From Haemonchus contortus (taxonomy: Eukaryota; Nematoda; Chromadorea; Rhabditida; Trichostrongylidae), in assembly GCA_000469685.2 (NCBI GenBank), contig LS997566.1, positions 14,386,118 through 14,450,117 of the forward strand: a stretch of DNA of 64,000 bases, in the 5' to 3' direction. Under the pieces are notes generated by a model. It searched no databases, was not told where the DNA came from, and was given only the letters and a program-made list of their open reading frames with translations. A program made the translations under genes and the position numbers. Positions 27,401 through 33,376 of the stretch are shown here, piece after piece (positions within the stretch are counted from its first letter, which is position 1; every line of letters starts with the position of its first letter).

Positions 27401-30400
27401 CTAGACTCCTAGAGTATATTCTACTAGGGTCCAGTATCAATTAACTGACCTCAGTTAGGTGAAAGGCTTGGTTGGTTTGGGAAGTATCGACTCAGTTTTC
27501 AGTCTACGGGCCCTACGTGTGTGATACATAATGCATCACTTGCCTTGGCCAACCTCAGACACCTAAAACAAATGTAAATGCGCTTATAGTTAATTGATTA
27601 CTAGCTTAAGCAGTTAATCGAAGAAGCTGTTGTAACGGCCACAGTGACCAGTTTCCTAATTGCTTCTTGGCCGGTCTGAGGTTCTGATTAATGGCGATTT
27701 GAAAATGAATGTACTGAATTGAATTAACAGTCTTACGATGTTTTCAACTGCAGTTTGAGGCTCTCATAGACCTTTGTTGCTTTCGTTTAGTTCTTTCGAT
27801 TATCATATAGAACTGGTTTCAAAATTTTTCCCGTAATCGATCATTTAGATATCCCATTTTGTCCGTGATCGCCTATACTGGTTTGGCCGTACTTGCTGGT
27901 ACCATTGGATTCCGTGTTTTCAAGACGATCGAGGCTCAAGTAAAGAAGACTAGTGGAGAGAATCCATTCCAGTGAGTTCTAACCGATCAAATATCTGATA
28001 ATTAGATGGATTTGTTTTATCAATCGAGCTGGTTCTAGGGAGTACCTCGCCAAGGACTTGCAACTGCCTCAGGAACGAATTCATGCACAAGTGGATGTGC
28101 TCGCAGAACATGGCACAGTCCTATTCAACCAACTCAAGAGGCTCATCTTCGTTGAGAACATCGTCGAAAGTGTTAAGGTGGGTCATACAGAGTTGAATGT
28201 GCTTTGAAGAGGCGGCTCTGCAAGTGGTGATCGTTTGTTAACCGAACGTTTTGCATTCATTTTTCACTCTTTTTTTCTTTCTCAACTGGCCTTTCTTTCT
28301 ACGTTCTATGCGGTTAAGCGTTCTCTTTGGGAAAGTTTCTGACTCTCATAGGGATTCCAACATATGACCTGATTCCTATGACATATAGTGCCCACCCGAA
28401 CAAGTGCTTTCTCGGACTGAGTTGCGGAAGCATTCGAAGTGTTTTGAGTAATTTTCTCGGTAAGATCCACATTACATTGGTTACTAAATTTCAAAAAATA
28501 ACATAGTTTTAATTGAATATGCGACCACCAAGGTTTACGGAACGTCGCTCTGAAGTGACCTATGACTGATGCTGAGTTAATTCTTAGCAATCTATTTTTC
28601 TTTCACATTGAGTCCTACCAATGAACCGGAATGCTGAAGTTGAACTGTAGTTCTATATCTACTTAATTTGGACGCAATTATCGTCAAGCAGAAATTATTC
28701 CTTTTTTGTTTAGAGGTCCATAACAGCCCATTTATCGCATTCCGAAGATTTTGTGATCCATTATCCATTGGATCTAAGATTCTTTTTTTTTCCAAAAATT
28801 ATGTCACCCTTGTAGGTTGGAGTCTCCTCCCCGGTTGTGAATCTTTAGTATTGTGGTATCTAAGGTAGGTATGTAATGGAGCAGCGCCTACGATTGTATG
28901 GACACATGCTGGGAAGTCATCGAATCATTAAGAACTCTAAAAAATGAAACGAAGGGAATCATTGAGAAAAGTGATGGAGCACGAAGCTCAAGGTGAGCGA
29001 CCACGACAATGAATATTTGGCAGGATGCGATCAAGAAAGCAGACTCGTTGAAGCCATTCATGGGGACAGAAGATGCCGGAGGTAGAAGAACCAGCGAAAT
29101 GGGATGATCCTGAAACACCGCTGTGTTGCTGAAATGCTTCCCTTCTCGCGCTCAATATGGCCGTCCCGTCCACTGCTCACTAGACCAAAACAGTTGAAGC
29201 TGTTGAGAGCTGCAGATGGAGCGATATTGGCGACTAGTCTCAATATTTCCCGCTGAATTGCTGCCGTGAAAGTGGTCTCCTTACCATTGCATATTACCAT
29301 CCATCCGTTGATGTGATCGTTGGAGAACCTGATGGGTATCAAGGAGCTCGTCATCTCCGTGTATTGATTCATCCCATCTTGAATGGAAGCTGTGGAATTT
29401 TCTCAGTAGTCGTCTTATTTGGTGGTTTTGTCTCAATTCGGCGGATTGGTTTCCTTTCCAATTCCTATGGCGGTAAACTAAAGGGCGTAGTTTTCATTCC
29501 TAACTTCTCGGCTCTGTATCGAGTGAGTTTGCTAGATGTTTCGCAGTGTAAAGCCGGCGATGTATGTACATAGGCATATCGCTCTTCCACAATTTTGAGT
29601 TCCATACCTTTTGGTTAGTTCCTGAAATGTATGTACAATGGGAATTTTCATGCTTCATTCCTTCTTTCGTTCATTTCCTAGTATGGTCGATTAATGGAAA
29701 GCAATCCCCATCCAATTCGGATTGACTTGAAGATACTGATCTATCTTGTTACCTGTTTGTATTTTTGTTTAATTATTTATTTGTTTCAGTTCGGTTTGAT
29801 CTTATGGGCGTTGACATACATCGGTTACTGGTTCTCTGGATTTGCAATCGTGATTTTGGGTATGTTAATCTCCTGATATAACTTTTCCATTAGCATATCT
29901 CTTGGTAGTAAAGAAGTTTCTATACCAGCTAAATTTTCAGGGGTGTTGGCGTTATTTCTTTCTAAAGTACTTACGTTACTGTACTTACTAAATTGAGTAC
30001 TACAAAAAAACTCATCGATACTTCCATGCATGCAATGTTTTTCAGCTGTTCTTGGTGCATTTTCAATTCCAAAGGTCTACGAGATGTATCAGGAGCCGAT
30101 TGATAAGCAATTGAATATGATTGCTGAGCAGATTGGCAAGGTTTCCAAGATGTGAGTTTTAATATGAATCATCACAATTACAGTACTACGTTAATTTCCA
30201 TTTGTTAAGAGATGCTCTTCTTTTGATCCCAAGATCCTTTCAAAGTAGTTTTTCTCTGAGGGCAATGTTGCTAAGCAAGGCTTTGAGGATATGTGAGGGG
30301 GTGTGGTGCGTTAGGAACGAAATGGTCGCGTCGCGGTGAGAGGGGCGTCGCGCGCGAAGGAATGTAGCAGGACGCAGCAGTAGGTAAGAAATACAAGAAC

Positions 30401-31145
30401 AAACGTACTAATAGTAGAATTACACTAAAATAATGATCGCATATCGATTGAGCTGTATGAAGAACGCTAGAGCTGTAATAACGGCGAATGAGTGGTACGC
30501 GACAGCCGCGTGCGGCAAATCGATTACCCAAAATCGTTCCTAACGCCCGTCTCCCTATGTGAGGGCTAGACGACAGTGCTAGCAACTACTGCAAATGGCT
30601 CGTAGGTCTCAGTAATCGTCTAACAATAAGCCAGATTACTTCTGTTAGGGTAATAGGTCTTCAAGAGTTCTATGGTGCCAAGTGGTTTTACAATTAGTCA
30701 AATTGGGACACTTTTCTTCAGAGGTGTTCGTAGATGGGATTTAGCGTGGTTTAGTTCATACAGTGATGGTACCTTTCTGCTTTTTGGGCACCGAATTGAC
30801 TATTCTTGATTGTACCCATTATAGGATTTTATACGCACAGAGGTCATTCACTGAACGCCCTCAGATACCTGGGATCCTCGGCTTGGCGTAAGGATGGCTG
30901 TTTGCAGTCAAATTCCCGTTTCCCAGAATACAGTTTTGGGTAAAAGCAGATGGCTCCAGTTTAGGAAAGCGCTGTGTCTTGAAATGCCTATTCCCTTTCC
31001 GCCTTAGATGAATGGCAGAGCTACATCTGTTAATAGCTGCCATTATTGAACACATACATAGATAATCATCTTTTTTTCCAGGGTGGAAGAGAAGCTGCCA
31101 TTCTTGAAGAAGGCCGAGGTCCAGGCTGAGAAGAAGGAGCAGTAA
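466..31145 (+). CDS. ret-1: Reticulon gene, long isoform (11 exons, joined ORF of 485 aa)
   Basis: Reticulons are ER membrane-shaping proteins. Their C-terminal reticulon homology domain (RHD) inserts two long hydrophobic hairpins and curves ER tubules. I joined exons by GT/AG sites and codon phase: 475-667, 5817-6197, 6360-6478, 6971-7035, 8277-8389, 26951-27035, 27849-27971, 28039-28177, 29790-29859, 30046-30151, 31082-31145. The sum is 1458 nt with no internal stop. Residues 1-290 are hydrophilic and rich in His, Glu, Pro and Ser. Residues from about 291 to the end form the RHD, beginning LELLYWRDPKKS. The protein ends KKEQ, which fits the KKXX ER-retrieval pattern. A TTCTTTCAG acceptor ends at 465, nine bases before the ATG, and suits SL trans-splicing. 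Because the frame is open back to 466, an in-frame upstream exon outside the window is also possible. The RHD assignment is strong. The inclusion and order of exons 1-5 rest on phase and splice signals only. Confidence 0.88.
475..667 (+). CDS. ret-1: Reticulon exon 1: start codon and His/Glu-rich repeats
   Basis: This exon encodes residues 1-64. It opens MSSHNPHDDVLEKSYGDLID and then runs into 8-residue repeats of the type KHDHEHEQ, continuing as HEHEHMHEHGHEH. The donor is GGAG|GTATGT at 667/668 and leaves phase 1. The ATG sits 10 nt after a strong 3' splice acceptor (CAG ending at 465), which is typical of a trans-spliced nematode first exon. The next exon (5817) starts with the two bases needed to finish the split codon. 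The His-rich run could bind metal ions or act as a disordered pH-sensitive linker; that is inference. Confidence 0.75.
668..5816 (+). other. Reticulon intron 1 (5.1 kb)
   Basis: No credible coding region was found on either strand. It holds a headless SINE relic (about 1735-1965), a short tandem duplication around 4190-4260 (two ~37-bp copies of a CCACTATTGGT-type unit) and an 11-C run at 5478-5488. The remainder is anonymous AT-rich sequence. If exon 1 belongs to a neighbouring gene instead, this would be partly intergenic. Confidence 0.5.
1735..1965 (+). repeat. SINE relic (5' truncated, diverged)
   Basis: It shares the SINE body with the better copies at 41920 and 62451: the ACCAGACTAGTCTGG segment, the CATCGGCTG..CCACC..AAGTAATTGT segment and the trailing ACGTCGTTGCGAAATGGAAA segment. 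The tRNA-like head with A and B boxes is missing or unrecognisable. Confidence 0.6.
5817..6197 (+). CDS. ret-1: Reticulon exon 2: HPHKEE tandem-repeat exon
   Basis: The exon lies between acceptor TTCCAG (ends 5816) and donor GATC|GTAAGT (6197/6198). It is in phase 1 at both ends and could therefore be skipped without a frameshift. It reads APFEPVGRGGVPLDQLIED, then a short acidic/helical stretch, then His-rich sequence culminating in nine 18-bp units (6017-6178) each coding HPHKEE, plus a variant HGHKED unit ending at 6196. The repeat composition matches the His/Glu repeats of exon 1, which supports joining the two. The antisense strand is also open here, but only because the repeat lacks stop triplets on that strand. 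Confidence 0.72.
6017..6196 (+). repeat. 18-bp coding minisatellite (about 10 units, HPHKEE)
   Basis: Ten consecutive 18-bp units of the form CACCCACACAAGGAGGAR lie in register with the codons. The 5' units (6017-6070) start CATCC and are more diverged; the 3' units are almost identical, as expected from recent slippage or unequal exchange at that end. The array stops one base before the exon donor. Confidence 0.9.
6360..6478 (+). CDS. ret-1: Reticulon exon 3: acidic Ser/Asp segment
   Basis: Acceptor ACTTCAG ends at 6359 and donor GAG|GTAAGC follows 6478. The entering codon is completed by two bases and the exon ends in phase 0. It encodes about 40 residues containing HHYGEDSDSDEPDFRSQTPE and then DTYNRRGPLTIPEASE. 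The composition (acidic, Ser/Thr/Pro) is that of a disordered cytosolic N-terminal domain with possible phosphorylation sites, as in other reticulon N-termini. No enzymatic motif is visible. Confidence 0.75.
6971..7035 (+). CDS. ret-1: Reticulon exon 4: short Pro/Glu segment
   Basis: Acceptor TTTCCAG ends at 6970 and donor CCA|GTGAGT follows 7035. The exon enters in phase 0 and leaves in phase 2, and encodes VLPTPPAHEDILEEQPDLSP plus I and the first two bases of Q. It is short but bounded by good nematode splice signals, and it connects in frame to exons 3 and 5. Confidence 0.65.
7036..8276 (+). other. Reticulon intron 4 (1.2 kb)
   Basis: Anonymous AT-rich intron. Around 7525-7576 there is a short direct repeat built on ATTACTTGTAATC. 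No coding or RNA gene was seen. Confidence 0.5.
8277..8389 (+). CDS. ret-1: Reticulon exon 5: Pro/Thr-rich segment
   Basis: Acceptor AGTTTCAG ends at 8276 and donor CATT|GTAAGG follows 8389. The exon enters in phase 2 and leaves in phase 1, and encodes SGFDTHPRPPTPPKDINEEL followed by VKPSAFSLPHTTHTPTH. An earlier AG at 8238 would put a stop in frame, so 8277 was chosen. The phase-1 end is the phase required by the first RHD exon at 26951, 18.6 kb downstream; other exons may be included between them. Confidence 0.65.
9470..9745 (-). repeat. tRNA-derived SINE copy, diverged
   Basis: On the minus strand this matches the family seen at 41920: AAGTGGCC near the head, a corrupted B box, GACTTGTACGTCGGCTGGTC, AAGTCATTGTACAGG and CGTTAATC at the tail. 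It is diverged throughout, with several small deletions. Confidence 0.6.
15726..15804 (+). CDS. Candidate alternative first exon (hydrophilic N-terminus)
   Basis: This is a stop-free stretch with coding-like, acidic Ser-rich composition (MSQSYSVSSENQPVIVSGEE then DLHSDT). A TTGTTCCCAG acceptor ends at 15700, 25 nt before the ATG, a spacing like that of the exon at 22973. A possible donor ACAT|GTCTAT at 15804 leaves phase 1, the phase shared by the other first exons and required at 26951. The donor is weak and there is no recognised homology, so this remains a candidate. If real it would give a reticulon of about 221 aa. Confidence 0.3.
17007..17089 (+). ncRNA. miRNA-like hairpin in reticulon intron (candidate)
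   Basis: The 33-nt arm 17007-17039 pairs with 17056/57-17089 over 33 positions with three scattered mismatches; the loop is 16 nt. The arms contain GATATGTCAACACAGCC and GGC/CAGCTGTGCTGACATATC-type complements. Length, mismatch pattern and loop size resemble a pre-miRNA. A young foldback element could look the same, and no expression evidence is available. Confidence 0.35.
18980..19145 (+). CDS. ret-1: Alternative first exon of reticulon: hydrophobic N-terminus
   Basis: The ATG at 18980 opens 55 codons plus one base before donor GAGG|GTAGGC (19145/19146), leaving phase 1, which fits the RHD exon at 26951. The peptide begins MSKAGAVGRGLYAVIAFLMN and continues with two closely spaced hydrophobic stretches (about residues 11-25 and 31-46), ending in a charged tail (REALKERKE). 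A TTGTAG that could act as an acceptor ends at 18936, 43 nt upstream of the ATG. Joined to the RHD this gives 250 aa with an extra N-terminal membrane segment. The frame is clean and codon-like; expression as a ret-1 isoform is inferred from phase and context. Confidence 0.6.
20393..20680 (+). repeat. tRNA-derived SINE copy
   Basis: Head GGTGGAAGTGGTGTTGTGG-TAGGTGGCGC, a degraded B box (GGGAATCGAATCTCGGG) and the family body (GGCTGGCCACCGCAAGTCA and CATTCAAAACGTCACTGCGA). It lies within the long reticulon intron, about 1.2 kb downstream of the 18980 exon. Confidence 0.7.
21490..21720 (+). repeat. Dispersed intronic repeat, copy 1
   Basis: It matches 26160-26400 over about 200 bp in the same orientation. 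Shared blocks include CTGGTAAATGCCTCGTGAAA / TTGGTAAATGTCTTGCGAAA, GTGACCCCTTTATAAGAG / ATGACCCCTATGTAAGGG and CATCTGAGAT-x-GGATGCTC. No coding content or terminal repeats are visible; the family is unknown. Confidence 0.55.
22973..23048 (+). CDS. ret-1: Alternative first exon of reticulon: short basic N-terminus
   Basis: The ATG at 22973 opens 25 codons plus one base (MAQPKFRKQSSQKRTYEPAT then DFPGK) to donor AAAG|GTAAGA at 23048/23049. The phase-1 end fits exon 26951 and would give a compact reticulon of 220 aa, the size of typical short, ubiquitously used reticulon forms. A CTTCTCTCAG acceptor ends at 22947, 25 nt before the ATG, and may be an SL trans-splice site. The preceding ~200 bp are more GC-rich than the surrounding intron and may hold the promoter; no TATA box is evident. 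Confidence 0.62.
23312..23418 (+). repeat. Dispersed repeat shared with the 59.8-kb palindrome
   Basis: The stretch TGTATCATCTTGGTCGTTGC through AGTCGAACATGGTTGCTGTT is almost identical to 59821-59913. Because the 59.8-kb copy is joined to the GAAACGTTAGC-type motif of Penelope-like elements, this is probably a terminal piece of such an element inserted in the reticulon intron. Confidence 0.6.
26160..26400 (+). repeat. Dispersed intronic repeat, copy 2
   Basis: Second copy of the repeat at 21490-21720, diverged by roughly a quarter of positions by eye. Similarity may continue weakly downstream (GACGTTAGGCGAT near 22240 against GACATTAGGCAAT near 26630), so the element may be longer than the 200-bp core. 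Confidence 0.5.
26951..27035 (+). CDS. ret-1: Reticulon exon: start of RHD and first half of hairpin 1
   Basis: Acceptor TCTTTTCAG ends at 26950 and donor GCAAA|GTAAGT follows 27035. The exon encodes LELLYWRDPKKSAVALSLTL and then LAVFILA. The YWRDPKKS signature, followed at once by a hydrophobic run, is the canonical opening of the reticulon domain (family knowledge). It enters in phase 1, which is what lets the long isoform and each candidate alternative first exon join here, and leaves in phase 2. Confidence 0.93.
27849..27971 (+). CDS. ret-1: Reticulon exon: second half of hairpin 1
   Basis: Acceptor TCATTTAG ends at 27848 and donor TTCCA|GTGAGT follows 27971; the phase is 2 at both ends. 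It encodes YPILSVIAYTGLAVLAGTIG and then FRVFKTIEAQVKKTSGENPF. It completes the first long (about 35-residue) hydrophobic hairpin and begins the hydrophilic loop. The FRVFK.IEAQ sequence after the hairpin is conserved in invertebrate reticulons. Confidence 0.93.
28039..28177 (+). CDS. ret-1: Reticulon exon: inter-hairpin loop
   Basis: Acceptor TTCTAG ends at 28038 after a 67-nt intron, and donor AAG|GTGGGT follows 28177. The exon encodes the ~46-residue loop EYLAKDLQLPQERIHAQVDV through LIFVENIVESVK, ending in phase 0. A loop of about 66 residues between the two hydrophobic hairpins and the pattern F.EN..ES.K before hairpin 2 (vertebrates have V.DLVDSLK) are hallmarks of the RHD. The short intron is typical of nematodes. 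Confidence 0.93.
28178..29789 (+). other. Reticulon intron (1.6 kb) between loop and hairpin 2
   Basis: AT-rich intron with one recognisable insert, a decayed non-LTR retrotransposon scrap at about 28870-29130. Nothing else supportable. Confidence 0.5.
28870..29130 (+). pseudogene. Decayed non-LTR retrotransposon scrap (C-terminal tail of RT ORF)
   Basis: Conceptual translation across several frames gives MEQRLRLYGHMLGSHRI, then an ERPRQ segment, then a tail like EEPAKWDDPE. This resembles the (R)LRWYGHVLR ... RPRGRPKKRW(LM)D.(I/V) ... DRAKWR block downstream of reverse transcriptase in RTE/Bov-B/CR1-like elements (family knowledge). Stops and frameshifts are frequent, so it is a relic. Confidence 0.4.
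29790..29859 (+). CDS. ret-1: Reticulon exon: first half of hairpin 2
   Basis: Acceptor TTGTTTCAG ends at 29789 and donor TTGG|GTATGT follows 29859. The exon enters in phase 0 and leaves in phase 1. It encodes FGLILWALTYIGYWFSGFAI then VIL. The F(G/A)L..W.LTY.G..F.G motif is the most conserved hairpin-2 sequence in reticulons. Confidence 0.93.
30046..30151 (+). CDS. ret-1: Reticulon exon: end of hairpin 2 and C-terminal helix
   Basis: Acceptor GTTTTTCAG ends at 30045 and donor AAGAT|GTGAGT follows 30151. The exon encodes VLGAFSIPKVYEMYQEPIDK then QLNMIAEQIGKVSK. The IPKVYE.YQ..ID sequence is the reticulon signature that begins the amphipathic helix after hairpin 2. It leaves in phase 2. Confidence 0.93.
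30152..31081 (+). other. Reticulon last intron (0.9 kb)
   Basis: It holds the GC-richer, TIR-bounded insert at 30308-30546; the rest is anonymous. Confidence 0.5.
30308..30546. mobile_element. Putative MITE, 239 bp, 13-bp TIRs
   Basis: GCGTTAGGAACGA at 30308-30320 is exactly inverted at 30534-30546 (TCGTTCCTAACGC). The interior near both ends is CpG-rich (CGCGTCGCGG, CCGCGTGCGG) in contrast to the AT-rich intron. No transposase is encoded. No clear target-site duplication was found, so the superfamily is undecided. Confidence 0.45.
31082..31145 (+). CDS. ret-1: Reticulon last exon with stop codon
   Basis: Acceptor TTTTTCCAG ends at 31081. The exon completes the split Met codon and encodes VEEKLPFLKKAEVQAEKKEQ and a TAA at 31143-31145. 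VEEKLP(F) is the conserved C-terminal block of reticulons. The terminal KKEQ matches the KKXX dilysine retrieval signal, consistent with ER residence. Confidence 0.93.
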
Positions 31146-31770
31146 AAAGGACTTTGGTTGTGTCTAGCGGTCAAATTAGTCGCCTTCGTCGTTTCCTGCA
31201 CCGCACAGACCCTAATGTCTTCCTCCACCATGCCAACAATTCAGCAAATTTAAAAATCGATCTTTTCGTCTTTTCCAAAACAGAAGAACCCTGCTCTTCA
31301 TAGATGGCTTGCCCATAGCCATTACTTGCACTATGCTATGTCAATGCGGATTTGTATCTTGCTTATGGTTCCCGCGTGGCGGCCCTTTTAGAGCATCATG
31401 GTGGTGGTGGCCAGCTCCATCCATCCATCCATCTCTCATCCATCCATTCTCTTCCTTCTCGTCTCGTTTTACCAGCGAATTCAAAGGAACCCGTTCAGGC
31501 TTCTAAGCGTGTCTTGCTTTTGTATTTGACGTTGTATCACTGTATTTTCTTCATCCTTTTTTTTCTGGTTTTTACACATTCGCTACAAGTTTTCATTTGC
31601 GTTCTCCACAAATCGTCGGTCGTAGTGTGAGTGTGCATACTTCAAGCTAAGAAGCATACTCGCCTTTAAGTTCAATGTAACTGTATTGTTTTGTCTTTAA
31701 TCATGCTAGTGAGTTTCTTGCAAACATTTTTAATCCCGATTATTGAAATAAATGTCTTGATTAGATGGGG
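31146..31770 (+). promoter_or_regulatory. ret-1: Reticulon 3' UTR with poly(A) signal at 31747-31752
   Basis: This is a non-coding, T-rich stretch after the stop. It includes a CATC tandem run near 31415-31446 and ends with AATAAA at 31747-31752, about 600 nt from the stop codon. Cleavage is expected 10-25 nt after the signal. The UTR assignment is inference; the hexamer is directly seen. Confidence 0.6.
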
Positions 31771-33292
31771 GTCTTTTAATTTTTCGAAATGGCTACAACA
31801 TTATTGCTAGGCTTCAGTTTTTTGAGCAGAAAAAAGTGCAACGTGAGCAGCCTCAGCTAGAGAATTCCTACAAAATTGCGTTGCCTCCAAAGGGTTTTTT
31901 TGCATCCTGCGCTCGATCCCTTCTAATAAGCGTGTACGCTTTTTTTCTGTCCAGAATTGTACTTTAGGATTTGTTTTCAATAACGTCTTGCTGTCATAAT
32001 TATAGAAATATTTTCATGGAAGCTATTATCTTTACAAGAGGGCAAGTTGTGGACAAACTTCACCTTCAGCAGTGATTTTAGCTTTACGAACGTGCTCCCA
32101 TTCTTTGTCCTTACACTACCGTGGCCCTCCTTGCCCTCGCCTTCTTTATGGCTTTTTTGGCCATGGCTGCTCAGCATTTCAAGTAAAACGTGGGTGAGCC
32201 GGTTGAAAAATATTGCAAATGAGCCATGACTATAAACTGAACTGGTATGAATTGTTCTAGCTTGATATTTTCTGTTGAAGGCAAGTTCACGGTCAGTTTG
32301 AGGTACCCTTTTTGAGTTTTATATTCTAAGGCAGAAGCGTTGGTGAAGGGGAGTGCATTGGTGGCAAAGAAGGTGAGAAAATTCGCAAATTTTAAGGTCT
32401 TTCGAGAGTAGTGGAAATAGGGCGTTGTACGAGATCACTATGACGAAATTGCATGGAATGGGTATTTGGACGAGAATCTAGTCACTAAAACGGCGTAAAG
32501 AGCGGTTAATAGTAAGCTGAGAATGTCCAAAACTACGATTCAGTGTTGCTGTGAGGCACGACTAGTAGGTTGATTTCTAATAGGTGTGTTTGCCTGATTG
32601 TGAATGATTCAAGCTATACAACTCTGCAAAACTCGTCGGCGTTCAGGTGTGGAAGCCGGTGGACGCTGATTTTTCAGCACCCATTGCCTTCTATCTACTG
32701 TGCGGTTTTTGTCAGCTCCCCATATGACATCCATACTTGGGGGCCATAGGTTTGCCCAAGCTGGGATCCTCTGAAGCCATTATATCTTGGACTGTATATT
32801 TAACTGTTGCTTATGCTGTAATTTCTCCAGAGCGCTACAACAGAAGCTTTAAAAGGTTGGCGAGTTGTGTGCAAATTTTCGGCCTAGTCTTCGGCTGTCT
32901 GCTCTGTTGTACGTGTGAGTGCTGATGAGCTATGGCATAGAAGATTAAGACGGCGAGAGCAAGCGGGATCTCCATAGTACAAAAGCACGGTTCTCGGAAG
33001 GGACAAGTATAGGTTTGAGTTCTCTGGGTCCGGTATCTTCCCCCCAAACACGGCATTGCGCTTGCCGCACCCGCCGCTTATCGCAGAATTGCGATGGAAG
33101 ATTGGAGCGCGCAAATTCTGAGTTAGGGAGTCCATTAATTGTTTGAATTCGCTGGCCGCTCCCTTCAATTCAATGCGGTATTAGTCATCTATAATAGAGG
33201 AGTAGTCATTTCAAACAACCAAGTCCAATAAACATAATAACGAAAAGAAAGAGAAAAAACAATCAAAATCATTCAAAAGGAAAGGCAGTCAA
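31771..33292. other. Intergenic sequence downstream of reticulon
   Basis: No supported gene, RNA or complete repeat was seen on either strand; only chance ORFs of 60-95 codons without splice or family support. Confidence 0.45.
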
Positions 33293-33376
33293 TGGCTGCT
33301 TTCATAGTCGACGATTTGGCGAGCGACCGATCGCGCGACCGGTCAATCGCCAAATCGTGGACTATGATAGCAGCCA
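33293..33376. mobile_element. Foldback element: 84-bp near-perfect palindrome
   Basis: Arms of 42 bp, TGGCTGCTTTCATAGTCGAC inwards on the left and its counterpart ending TATGATAGCAGCCA on the right, meet at a CGC|GCG centre with five mismatches. The flanks show a possible AAT duplication. The outer 14 bp recur at 58831, suggesting a small foldback/MITE family with GGCTGCTTTCATAG ends. Confidence 0.55.
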
